A stretch of 64,000 nt of DNA from DATAEE01 sp036258175. GTDB taxonomy: Bacteria; Acidobacteriota; Vicinamibacteria; Vicinamibacterales; 2-12-FULL-66-21. The notes below the pieces were generated by a model, which was not told the DNA's origin, searched no databases, and saw nothing but the letters and a program-made list of their open reading frames with translations. Positions 51,126-58,707 of the stretch are shown here, piece after piece; the stretch's first letter is position 1, and every line of letters begins with the position of its first letter. Where the stretch lies: NCBI GenBank assembly GCA_036258175.1, contig DATAEE010000263.1:1-64000 (forward strand), given 5' to 3'. Position numbers and translations under genes: made by a program.

Positions 51126-51131
51126 ATTATA
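51126..51131 (-). promoter_or_regulatory. -10 box of the LptF-LptG gene (leaderless promoter)
   Basis: A perfect TATAAT on the minus strand ends 6 bases before the GTG start codon, which places the transcription start at or next to the G of GTG. A DnaA-box-like TGTGGATAA lies 11 bases upstream of the -10, in the spacer/-35 area. Confidence 0.6.
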
Positions 51132-51142
51132 GGGGTGCAGGA

Positions 51143-51151
51143 TTATCCACA
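51143..51151 (+). promoter_or_regulatory. DnaA box-like sequence
   Basis: TTATCCACA is the strict DnaA box. A single copy can arise by chance in a 64-kb window, but here it lies in the longest intergenic region, next to parAB and inside the lptFG promoter. Confidence 0.4.
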
Positions 51152-51440
51152 GACCGCCAACAGCCCTGTTTTCCGTGCAACTGCGCCTGGGTCTGATAAT
51201 GAGTGTTATGTTAACTAATTCGGGAAATCGAACCCGGAGTTCAAGGCGTCGCGTTCGTGAGCGCCAAATGCCAGGAGGTCGGCAGGTCTCGGTTCTCCGA
51301 TACTGAGCACTGAAACTGACTCCCCAGTCGCTTGCCTTCGCCCGCGCGTCCGTTACGAGTGCTGAACCTGGAGCTAGTGGGACCGCCGGAGCTCCGGACT
51401 CCCAGCGAACCCGGACTTCTGGCGCTGTGCGTCGGAGAGG

Positions 51441-52262
51441 TTAGTTCTGACTTCGAAGTTCTTTGATGATCGCCTGGAGCGCTTCGATGATCTCGTCCCG
51501 CTCGACGCGGGACTTGGTGAAGCTCAGACGGAGGCTGAAGGCCTTGGTCGGTGGCCGGTAGGCGTAGACGAAGGCTTTCGGGCGGCCAGCCTTCGGCTTG
51601 GCGGTTTCTTTGCGCAACGCCTCGCGCGTCGTGCCGCCCTCTCGAGAGATCTTTTCGACGAGGGCCGTCATTTTCTTCGGGTCTGTTTGCCGAACTACCT
51701 GCAAAAGCAATGACTTAGAGGAAATGTCGGCCAGCCGACAAAGGTTCTTCACGTCTTCCGGCATTTCCTGCAGCGCGAGCGACTCGGTAATCGACGTCCT
51801 CGACTTCCCCAGCTTCCGCGCCAGGTCCTCATGCGTGTAGCGGCACCGCTCGGCCAGCGCCGCCAGCGCCTCGGACTCTTCGAACGGCGTCAGGTCCTTT
51901 CTCTGAAGGTTCTCGACGAGCGCAATCTCGATGACCTCGGAGTCGTCCAGGTCTCGGATGACAACGGGGAGGTCGCGGATTCCGACCTGCACCGCCGCCT
52001 GGTAGCGCCGCTCCCCCGCCACAATCTGAAACCGGCTGCCGCGCTGCCGGACGATGAGCGGTTCGATGACGCCCTTCTCGACGATCGAGGCCATCAGCTC
52101 CGAGAGGTCTCCCATGACCTGCCGCGGCTGGTTGGGATTGGGATCGATCTGGTCAATCGGCACGATCCGCCCGACCGGGGACCCGGCCGAACTCGCGAGC
52201 GCCTCAACGTAATGCTCGTCGTGCCGCATCCGCACCGTGGCGGGTAGTCCGCGTTTAGACAC
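51441..52262 (-). CDS. parB: Chromosome-partitioning protein ParB
   Basis: 273 residues. DNA-binding CTPase that loads at parS and spreads. ParB/Srx fold with the CTP-binding motif GERRYQAAVQ in SRFQIVAGERRYQAAVQVG, ENLQRKDLTPFEESEALAAL, helix-turn-helix TRRYTHEDLARKLGKSRTSI-type (YTHEDLARKLGKSRTSITES), and a lysine/arginine-rich C-terminal dimerisation region. The GTG start at 52262 overlaps the parA stop by 8 bases; it gives the conserved basic N-terminus (SKRGLPATVR) normally used to contact ParA. An in-frame ATG 33 bases later would lose that peptide. Confidence 0.93.
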   Translation of the reverse strand: MSKRGLPATVRMRHDEHYVEALASSAGSPVGRIVPIDQIDPNPNQPRQVMGDLSELMASIVEKGVIEPLIVRQRGSRFQIVAGERRYQAAVQVGIRDLPVVIRDLDDSEVIEIALVENLQRKDLTPFEESEALAALAERCRYTHEDLARKLGKSRTSITESLALQEMPEDVKNLCRLADISSKSLLLQVVRQTDPKKMTALVEKISREGGTTREALRKETAKPKAGRPKAFVYAYRPPTKAFSLRLSFTKSRVERDEIIEALQAIIKELRSQN

Positions 52263-53010
52263 GATCCATGACCTCCTCGCACAGCCGGTAGTACTCCGTC
52301 GCGCCGGTGGAGTCGGGGGCGAATGAGAAGATCGACTCCTTGTAGGCGGGGCTCTCTTCCAGCCGGACGCTCTTCGTGATGACCGTCTTGAACACCTTTT
52401 TGCCGAATACCTTGTCGATTTGAACGCGGATGTCGCGCGCCAGCGCCGTCCGCTTGTCGTGCATCGTAATGACCACCCCAAGAATCCGCAGGCTTGGATT
52501 GGCTCTCGCCCGGACCTTCTCGATCGTTTCCAGGAGATCGTCCGTCCCCTCGAGCGCGAAGTACGACGACTGGATCGGGATGAGCAGATGCGTGGCCGCG
52601 ACCAGCGCATTGACCGTGAGCAGTCCGAGCGTCGGCGGGCAGTCGATCACGATGTGCACGAACTGCTTGCGGATTGCCTCTATTCGGTCCTTGAGCCGAA
52701 AATGGGAGTCGAGTTCCCCCACCAGTTTGGCTTCCAGCTTGGCGAGCGCGATCCTGGAAGGCGCAATGAACAGGTTCTTCTGCGAGCTGGGCTTGATGAC
52801 GTCGGTCAGTGCGACCGTGGGTTCAGAGATCGCGTCGTAGACGCTTCGATCGACATCGGCGATGTCGAGAAACGACATCGTGCTGTTGGCTTGCGGATCG
52901 AGATCGATGAGAAGAGTTGGTTTTCCCCTAAGGGCGAGAGCCGCCGCGAGGTTGATGGCGGTAGTGGTCTTCCCTACTCCGCCCTTCTGGTTGGCGATGG
53001 CGACGATCAT
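52255..53010 (-). CDS. parA: Chromosome-partitioning ATPase ParA (Soj)
   Basis: 251 residues. Deviant Walker A motif KGGVGKTTTAINLAAALALR at 9-28, Walker A' and B (LIDLDPQANSTMSF, VIDCPPTLGLLTVNAL), and the C-terminal DNA-binding residues around FKTVITKSVRLEESPAYKES. Lacks the N-terminal helix-turn-helix of plasmid ParA, so it is the chromosomal Soj type. It overlaps parB by 8 bases and lies 51 bases upstream of the bifunctional-nuclease gene on the same strand. The parS sites it would serve were not found with confidence. Confidence 0.95.
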   Translation of the reverse strand: MIVAIANQKGGVGKTTTAINLAAALALRGKPTLLIDLDPQANSTMSFLDIADVDRSVYDAISEPTVALTDVIKPSSQKNLFIAPSRIALAKLEAKLVGELDSHFRLKDRIEAIRKQFVHIVIDCPPTLGLLTVNALVAATHLLIPIQSSYFALEGTDDLLETIEKVRARANPSLRILGVVITMHDKRTALARDIRVQIDKVFGKKVFKTVITKSVRLEESPAYKESIFSFAPDSTGATEYYRLCEEVMDRV

Positions 53011-53061
53011 CGAGAAGGGGCGCCGCCATTCTAGGGGTCGTGGGCAAAAAGTGTCAAGCCG

Positions 53062-53547
53062 CTACATCTTGTATTTGCCAAGATCGTCCGGATCCAGACT
53101 CTCGAGCCACTTCTGGAGCCGCTCGGCGTCGCCCTTTTCGGGCACCAGATCCACCGTCTTGGCGCTCGCAATGACCGTGTCCTCGACGAAGATGGGCGCG
53201 TGCGCGCGAAGCGCCAGCGCGATCGCGTCGCTCGGACGCGCGTCGATGGCCACGGTCTCGCCCGCGGCATCGAGATAGATGAGCGCGTAGAACGTGTTCT
53301 CCTTCAGATCGGACACGACAATCTTCTGAATCCGCGCCTTGAGGTCCTGGATGACGTTCTTCAGGAGGTCGTGGGTCATCGGCCGCGGCGTGGTGACATT
53401 TTCAATCTGCAGCGCGATCGCGTTCGCCTCGAACACGCCGACCCAGATCGGAAGGACCCGCTGGCCGTCCTTGTCCCGGAGGATGATTATCGGCATGTTC
53501 GTTATGGGGTCGACCATCAGCCCTTTAATCGTCATTTCGATCTGCAT
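53062..53547 (-). CDS. Bifunctional nuclease family protein (DUF151)
   Basis: 161 residues. The bifunctional nuclease family has nuclease activity in a plant member; the bacterial role is unclear. Features: IILRDKDGQRVLPIWVGVFE, ANAIALQIENVTTPRPMTHD, LKNVIQDLKARIQKIVVSDL and AIDARPSDAIALALRAHAPI, an acidic, structured core. The ATG 53547 is preceded by GAGAGGGGAC and overlaps the miaB 3' end by 16 bases; a start further upstream at 53616 would run deeper into miaB. C-terminal tail EKGDAERLQKWLESLDPDDL is the usual short extension. Part of the miaB-BFN-parA-parB run. Confidence 0.92.
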   Translation of the reverse strand: MQIEMTIKGLMVDPITNMPIIILRDKDGQRVLPIWVGVFEANAIALQIENVTTPRPMTHDLLKNVIQDLKARIQKIVVSDLKENTFYALIYLDAAGETVAIDARPSDAIALALRAHAPIFVEDTVIASAKTVDLVPEKGDAERLQKWLESLDPDDLGKYKM

Positions 53548-54863
53548 ACCGCGTCCCCTCTCAGGCTGTTCGGCCACCCCTCGGAGATCCTTACGTCGAT
53601 GGTACGCCCGACCCACGCCCGTTCCCCCGGAAAATTGACGATGGTGTTTCCTATCGTGCGGCCTGATAGCTCCGACTCGCGCTTGCGGCTCACCGAATCC
53701 ACCAGCACTGCCACGACTTGGCCGACTGCTGCCTGGTGAATCTCGGTCTGGATCTGCTTCTGCAGCGTCTGCAGCGCCACGATCCGGCTCGTCTTTTCCG
53801 CTTCCGTCACGTCGTCCGGCATCCGCTTCCCGGCTAGTGTGTTAGGCCGTTCCGAATACTTGAACGAAAACATGCTGTGATACCGAACGGCTTCTACGAG
53901 CGACAGCGTCTCCTTGAAGTCAGCTGCCGTCTCGCCGGGAAAACCAACGATCATATCGGTCGAGAGCGCGATGTTCGGCACCTCTTCGCGCAGCCTTTCG
54001 ACGAGGTCGAGATACTCGCCACGCGTGTACCGGCGGCGCATCGAAGCCAGGATGCGCGTCGAGCCCGACTGCACCGGAAGGTGAAGGTGCTTGCAGACGG
54101 CCGGCAGGTCGCGAATGGCGGTGATCGTGCGCTCGTCGACATGCCGGGGATGCGGGCTCGCGAAGCGGATGCGTTCCACCCCTTCGATCGCGTTGACCCG
54201 CTCGAGCAGCGCCGCGAAGTCGCACGAGGCGTCGTCGGGCGCCTGGTAGTGATTCACAATCTGTCCGAGGAGATGAATTTCCTTCCGCCCTTGAGCAGCC
54301 GCGTCTCGGACTTCTTCGAGAATGTCGGAGACGGGACGCATCCGCTCGTGTCCGCGCGTGTATGGGACCACGCAGAACGCGCAGAAATCGTTGCAGCCCT
54401 CGATGATGGTGATCCATGCCTTCAGCGGATCGCTGCGGCGCGTGACCCCGAGCGGAAACGACACGTCGTCGTACGGGTTGATATCGATGACGGGTTCGAC
54501 GGAGCGCGCCGCCTGCTCGACGAGCATCGGAAGCTGCTTGATCCGCTGGGTACCGACGACGACGTCGATCGCGGATGAGCGCTTGAGAAGGGCTGTGCCT
54601 TCCTGCTGCGCGACGCAGCCGGCGACTGCGACAACCGGACGGCGTCCTCGCTCTTCGCCGGTGGCGTGAATCTCACCAAGACGCGTGTAGAGTTTGTCCT
54701 CCGCGCGCTCGCGGACGCTGCACGTGTTGACGACGATCAGATCGGCATCGGCTTCCCCGTCGGCCGGCTCGTAGCCTGCCTGCTCGAGCAGACCCGCCAT
54801 CCGCTCGGAATCGTGGAAGTTCATCTGACAGCCGAACGTTTCGATCAGATATCTACGAGCCAC
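53532..54863 (-). CDS. miaB: tRNA-2-methylthio-N6-dimethylallyladenosine synthase MiaB
   Basis: 443 residues. Radical-SAM methylthiotransferase that adds 2-methylthio to ms2i6A37 of tRNAs. N-terminal UPF0004 cluster Cys12, Cys48 and Cys83 (second iron-sulfur cluster), radical SAM Cys157, Cys161, Cys164 in GCNDFCAFC, TPHPRHVDERTIT-like (FASPHPRHVDERTITAIRDL), TDMIVGFPGETAADF, and a C-terminal TRAM domain (VAVLVDSVSRKRESELSGRT). Complete and of standard length. The start overlaps the recN 3' end by 11 bases, and the stop overlaps the bifunctional nuclease start. Confidence 0.96.
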   Translation of the reverse strand: MARRYLIETFGCQMNFHDSERMAGLLEQAGYEPADGEADADLIVVNTCSVRERAEDKLYTRLGEIHATGEERGRRPVVAVAGCVAQQEGTALLKRSSAIDVVVGTQRIKQLPMLVEQAARSVEPVIDINPYDDVSFPLGVTRRSDPLKAWITIIEGCNDFCAFCVVPYTRGHERMRPVSDILEEVRDAAAQGRKEIHLLGQIVNHYQAPDDASCDFAALLERVNAIEGVERIRFASPHPRHVDERTITAIRDLPAVCKHLHLPVQSGSTRILASMRRRYTRGEYLDLVERLREEVPNIALSTDMIVGFPGETAADFKETLSLVEAVRYHSMFSFKYSERPNTLAGKRMPDDVTEAEKTSRIVALQTLQKQIQTEIHQAAVGQVVAVLVDSVSRKRESELSGRTIGNTIVNFPGERAWVGRTIDVRISEGWPNSLRGDAVCRSK

Positions 54864-56583
54864 GCACTTCTGGCCTTTTCGGTCGCGCGTCGCGTGCCGG
54901 CGCCGCAGGGACTTCGCGCATCGCCTTCGCTTTCGCTTTTGCTTTTATTTCGCTTTCGCCACGAATGGCGAGCATTTCCCGCGCGCTCGTGCGCACCGCG
55001 GCGGTCGGTTCGGCGCCGGCGATCATGCGGGCGAGTTCCTGCTCGCGAGCGTCCCCTGCTACTGGCGCGATCGACGTCAGAGTACGGCCGGATTGAACGC
55101 GCTTAGTAATCAAGTAGTGCGTGCCGCCGTATGCGGCTATCTGCGGCAGGTGCGTGATGCACAGCACCTGATATTTCGCGCCGAGCTCCTGCAGCCGTTT
55201 TCCCACGACATCCGCCACGGCGCCGCCGATACCAGCATCCACCTCATCGAAGATGAGCGTCTTGCCAGCCGCGTCGGTCGACGCCAGCGTCTTGAGCGCA
55301 AGCATGACTCGTGACAATTCCCCGCCTGACGCGATTCTGGCGAGCGGCCTGACTTCTTCACCTGGATTCGGCGAAATGTACAGCTCTGCCTGATCGAACC
55401 CGTGCTCGCTCCACTGTGACTCCGGAAGCGGCCCGCCGAATCGGACCTCGCAGCGGGTTTTCGCCATCGACAGCTCGGCAAGCGATCGCTCGAGCGCGCG
55501 TGAGAATCTCACAGCGGCCTCGCGCCGGGCTTCAGAGAGTTGTGTGGCAGCCTTGAGAAAGGCGTTTCTCGCCCGGCCAAGCTCCTCGTCAAGCTGCGTA
55601 GCGCGCGAGGAGACTTGCGCGAGCTCTTCGATTTCCATGCGGAGCCGCTCGCGTTTGGCCACGACGTCGGCAAGCGTGGGCCCATGCTTCTTCTTTAAAC
55701 GCTCGAGAAGCGCTAGACGATCCTCGACTGCTTGAAGCCTCTGTGGCGAGGCGTCGATCCCGCTCGCATACGATCGGAGGAAGAATGCTAGATCTTCGAG
55801 TTGGGACTTGATCGCGTCGCGAGCATCCGCGTGCGAACGAAAACGGGCGTCGATCGCGGCGAGCTCGCTCACTTTTTTCCAGGTGACGCCTAGTCCGGCA
55901 AGCGCCGCATTTTCCCCGTCGTACAGCGACTCGTACGCCTCAACGCACAACCGCGCAAGCTTGTCCGCGTTCGCCAGTAATTGCCGTTCGACGGCGAGAT
56001 CCTCGTCCTCCGTCGGCGCACCAGGCGCCGCCTTCTCGATCTCCGCGAGGTGAAAGCCGGCGAGCTCAAGCCGCGCCACTTTTTGTTGCTCGTCCATCAA
56101 CAAACGCTGCCGTTCGCTCGTCAGGGCCCTCCACTGGGAAAAGGCGCCTTCGACCAGTTGCGAAAGCGACGTCACGTTGGCGTAAACGTCCAGGACGCCG
56201 AGGTGCGATCCGGGATCGAGAAGCGCCTGCTGATCGTGCTGACCGTGCAGGTCGACGAGTCCTTCGCAGATTTCCTTCAGCATGGCCGTAGTCGCGAGTG
56301 CACCATCGACGAACGCGCGGCTTCGTCCCTGCGCCGAAATCTCACGGCGGACGAGAATCTCGCGGCCGTCGGACGCTTCGAAAATCGCCTGGACCGAGGC
56401 CGTATCCTCGCCGGTGCGGACGAGGTCGGCCGACGCACGGCCGCCCCCGAGCAGCGCGACCGCCTCGATGACGATCGATTTACCCGCGCCCGTCTCTCCG
56501 GTGAGCACATTCAGCCCCGGTTCGAACTCGACCTCGAGAGCGTCGATGACGGCGACGTTACGGATGCTGAGGAAACGCAGCAT
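54853..56583 (-). CDS. recN: DNA repair protein RecN
   Basis: 576 residues. SMC-like ATPase in double-strand break repair. Walker A GETGAGKS at 29-36 in LNVLTGETGAGKSIVIEAVA, Q-loop HGQHDQQALLDP, ABC signature RIASGGELSRVMLALKTLAS, Walker B TLIFDEVDAGIGG and LCITHLPQIAAYG. Central coiled coil around 160-350. The C-terminus is lysine-rich and slightly longer than in E. coli. Overlaps miaB by 11 bases. First gene of the minus-strand run, divergent from the Tol operon. RecN is normally in the LexA regulon; I saw no clear LexA box upstream. Confidence 0.96.
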   Translation of the reverse strand: MLRFLSIRNVAVIDALEVEFEPGLNVLTGETGAGKSIVIEAVALLGGGRASADLVRTGEDTASVQAIFEASDGREILVRREISAQGRSRAFVDGALATTAMLKEICEGLVDLHGQHDQQALLDPGSHLGVLDVYANVTSLSQLVEGAFSQWRALTSERQRLLMDEQQKVARLELAGFHLAEIEKAAPGAPTEDEDLAVERQLLANADKLARLCVEAYESLYDGENAALAGLGVTWKKVSELAAIDARFRSHADARDAIKSQLEDLAFFLRSYASGIDASPQRLQAVEDRLALLERLKKKHGPTLADVVAKRERLRMEIEELAQVSSRATQLDEELGRARNAFLKAATQLSEARREAAVRFSRALERSLAELSMAKTRCEVRFGGPLPESQWSEHGFDQAELYISPNPGEEVRPLARIASGGELSRVMLALKTLASTDAAGKTLIFDEVDAGIGGAVADVVGKRLQELGAKYQVLCITHLPQIAAYGGTHYLITKRVQSGRTLTSIAPVAGDAREQELARMIAGAEPTAAVRTSAREMLAIRGESEIKAKAKAKAMREVPAAPARDARPKRPEVRGS

Positions 56584-56611
56584 GGAGGCGAAGTGCCATT
56601 CTATCAGATGT

Positions 56612-56640
56612 TTGACAGCGATCGGGTCGCGTGCTACGCT
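56612..56640 (+). promoter_or_regulatory. Promoter of the tol-pal operon
   Basis: Perfect -35 TTGACA (56612-56617), 17-base spacer, extended -10 TGCTACGCT (56632-56640). It lies after the in-frame ATG at 56608, so that ATG cannot be transcribed from this promoter; translation must begin further on. Confidence 0.65.
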
Positions 56641-56691
56641 GTCGCATTCGCGCTGTCCCAGCGGCGCACACGTGTATGTGTGGAGGCATGC

Positions 56692-57486
56692 TTGCGCACG
56701 CTCGGATGCTACGCCATTGCCCTGGCGCAGGGCGCCGGACTGCCATCCCAGACTGAGCCCGTTCCATCGTCGTCGGATCTCGTCTCGCTCGTCGCGCGGT
56801 CGAGTCCTCTCTCGAAAGTTGTCCTCATCATTCTTTTGGGATTCTCCGCGCTGTCATGGGCGATCATTCTGCTCAAGCTCTGGCAGTTCCGGCGCGCGGA
56901 ACGACAGTCCTCGAGTTTCATCGACATCTTTCGACGAAGCGCGCGCTTCTCCGAAGTGCAGGCCGTGTGTGCGTCGCTTGCGGCGAGCCCGCTGGTCGGA
57001 TTGTTTCAAGCCGGCTACTCGGAGTTGAACGCGCAACTCCGGCGCGATCAGGTTGCTGCAACGGGCGACCAATCAAAAACACCTGAGGGGCGTCCAGCCA
57101 GCCCGGCCCATCGTCCTACTCTGAAGAGTCTGGACGCCGTCGATCGGGCCCTGCTTCGCGCGTCTACGACCGAAACCAGCAAGCTCGAGCGCCGTGTGCC
57201 GTTTCTCGCGACGACGGCGAGCATCACGCCGTTCATCGGGTTGTTCGGCACCGTGTGGGGGATCATGGGGGCATTCCAGGAGATCGGCCTCGCGGGTTCG
57301 ACAAGTCTGGGCGTCGTGGCACCGGGCATCGCGGAAGCGCTGATCGCGACGGCCGCCGGGCTCTTTGCGGCAATCCCGGCCGTGTACTTCTACAACCATC
57401 TCACGCACCGGGTGAAGGAGTTCACGGGTGAAATGGACGATTTTTCGCTCGAGTTCCTGAACCTTGCGGAACGGAATTTCACGTAA
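56692..57486 (+). CDS. tolQ: TolQ/MotA-ExbB family proton channel
   Basis: About 264 residues from TTG 56692, which is favoured by GGAGG 5 bases upstream and by the promoter at 56612-56640; ATG 56608 (292 residues) and GTG 56680 are alternatives. Three membrane segments: about 40-62 (LSKVVLIILLGFSALSWAII), 165-190 and 205-230. The conserved block TTASITPFIGLFGTVWGIMG and PGIAEALIATAAGLFAAIPA is the MotA/TolQ/ExbB signature. With TolR it converts the proton gradient into force on TolA/Pal for outer-membrane constriction. An inserted, charged loop between helices 1 and 2 (GDQSKTPEGRPASPAHRPTL) is unusual. Confidence 0.9.
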   Translation: MRTLGCYAIALAQGAGLPSQTEPVPSSSDLVSLVARSSPLSKVVLIILLGFSALSWAIILLKLWQFRRAERQSSSFIDIFRRSARFSEVQAVCASLAASPLVGLFQAGYSELNAQLRRDQVAATGDQSKTPEGRPASPAHRPTLKSLDAVDRALLRASTTETSKLERRVPFLATTASITPFIGLFGTVWGIMGAFQEIGLAGSTSLGVVAPGIAEALIATAAGLFAAIPAVYFYNHLTHRVKEFTGEMDDFSLEFLNLAERNFT

Positions 57487-57494
57487 AGCGCGTC

Positions 57495-57962
57495 ATGCCG
57501 AGGGTTCAACAGATCGGGAGCGGCGGCAACGGACGGACGCGGCGAGGGCGCGGAGCGCGCGTGGCGACGGTGCTCAACGAGATCAACGTGGTGCCCCTCG
57601 TCGACGTGATGCTCGTGCTGTTGATCATCTTCATGGTCACCGCACCGATGATGCAGCAGGGCCTCAATGTGAACCTGCCCCAGTCGCGACGCGCCTCGGC
57701 GGTGACCGCGGAGCCTATCTACGTCACAGTTCCACTGACGTATCGCACGACGCGTGTCGTTCAGATCGACAAGGACGAAGTACGCGTCGACATCCTCAAC
57801 GAGCGAATCAAGCAGGCGCTCCTGACGCGCACCGACAAATCCGTGTTCGTTCGCGGCGACGGCGGCGTCACCTTGCAGGAACTGATGCAGGTGATGGACA
57901 AGCTGAAGGAAGGCGGCGTCGAAAAGGTCGGGATCGTTTCGAGGCCACCCGATGCTCGCTAG
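57495..57962 (+). CDS. tolR: TolR/ExbD family protein
   Basis: 155 residues. N-terminal basic tail, a membrane helix at about 36-56 with the functional Asp in NEINVVPLVDVMLVLLIIFM (the Asp of PLVDVMLVLL is the proton-relay residue), then periplasmic ExbD domain (YRTTRVVQIDKDEVRVDILN, GDGGVTLQELMQVMDKLKEG). Starts 8 bases after tolQ and overlaps the next gene by 11 bases. Its N-terminal Gly/Arg-rich extension (QQIGSGGNGRTRRGRG-like) is longer than in E. coli TolR. Confidence 0.93.
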   Translation: MPRVQQIGSGGNGRTRRGRGARVATVLNEINVVPLVDVMLVLLIIFMVTAPMMQQGLNVNLPQSRRASAVTAEPIYVTVPLTYRTTRVVQIDKDEVRVDILNERIKQALLTRTDKSVFVRGDGGVTLQELMQVMDKLKEGGVEKVGIVSRPPDAR

Positions 57963-58707
57963 TCACGTCGACGATGGCCTCGGGCGAATGGTTTCAATTT
58001 CGCTCGGCGCCCACATGGTCGTGCTCCTGGCGATCGCGCTCGCGCCGTCCAATTGGGGGGCAGCGCGGCGATCGCCAACGACGCCAATGGTGATCACACT
58101 CGGAGGGACGCCTGGGCCGAGAAGTGGCGGGATGACGGAGATCGGAGGCCGACCGATCCAACAGGCCGTCCCGGCTCCGGCGCCGAAGCCAGCGCCGGTA
58201 ACGCCACCGGCGCAGAAGGCGCCCGAGATGGTCTTGCCGGACACGAAGGCCCGGGCGAAACCGGCGGCTCAGACTCCGGCAAAGACACCTGACGATGCGA
58301 AGGGCCGAAAGCTCGCCACGGGTCAGGAAGTGCGGCCGGGAAGTGCAGTCGCGGAGACGGGGGGGCAAGGCACCGGGTTCGGCCTGACGACGGGCGGCGG
58401 CCAGGGCATGGGTGGCTATCTCGACGTCGGAAACTTCTGTTGTCCCGAGTACCTCGAAACGATGCGGATGCTGATCACGCGCAACTGGCGATCGCAGCAG
58501 CGCGCGCAAGGCAACGTCCAGGTCAAGTTCACGATCCAGCGAAACGGCGCGCTGACCGACGTCGAGCTCGAGACACGAAGCGGATACTTTGTCTTGGATA
58601 CCGAGGCGCAGCGGGCGATTCTGTTGACCAAGCAGCTCCCACCGCTGCCGTCCGCGTTCACTGAGGACCACCTGACGGTGCACCTCATCTTTCAGTACAA
58701 ACCGTGA
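57952..58707 (+). CDS. TolA/TonB-like energy transducer
   Basis: 251 residues. One membrane helix near 13-31 (VSISLGAHMVVLLAIALAPS), a Pro/Ala/Lys-rich periplasmic linker (about 65-150), and a C-terminal TonB/TolA fold (GNFCCPEYLETMRMLITRNW, AQGNVQVKFTIQRNGALTDV ... LFQYKP at the end). Position between TolR and TolB suggests TolA. The C-terminal fold is more TonB-like than that of E. coli TolA, and the membrane helix carries SxxxH as in other transducers, here SLGAH. A Cys pair (CC, near 163-164) precedes the fold. Confidence 0.88.
   Translation: MLASHVDDGLGRMVSISLGAHMVVLLAIALAPSNWGAARRSPTTPMVITLGGTPGPRSGGMTEIGGRPIQQAVPAPAPKPAPVTPPAQKAPEMVLPDTKARAKPAAQTPAKTPDDAKGRKLATGQEVRPGSAVAETGGQGTGFGLTTGGGQGMGGYLDVGNFCCPEYLETMRMLITRNWRSQQRAQGNVQVKFTIQRNGALTDVELETRSGYFVLDTEAQRAILLTKQLPPLPSAFTEDHLTVHLIFQYKP

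Larger units (their letters stand above)
51120..51440. other. 321-base intergenic region between parB and lptFG, with possible origin-type elements
   Basis: Holds no open reading frame I accept. Visible: a consensus DnaA box TTATCCACA (51143-51151); a 16-base segment matching 12 positions of the parS consensus (51167-51182, TGTTTTCCGTGCAACT); an AT-richer stretch with a GTTAAC site (about 51190-51215); a perfect 12-base palindrome CCGGAGCTCCGG (51386-51397). Only one DnaA box is seen, so an origin is not supported. Confidence 0.4.

Noticed and set aside
51195..51290. tRNA-like T-arm (CCGGGTTCGATTTCCCG on the minus strand)
   Set aside because: The arm does not pair fully and there is no acceptor stem, anticodon arm or D-arm at the right distances.
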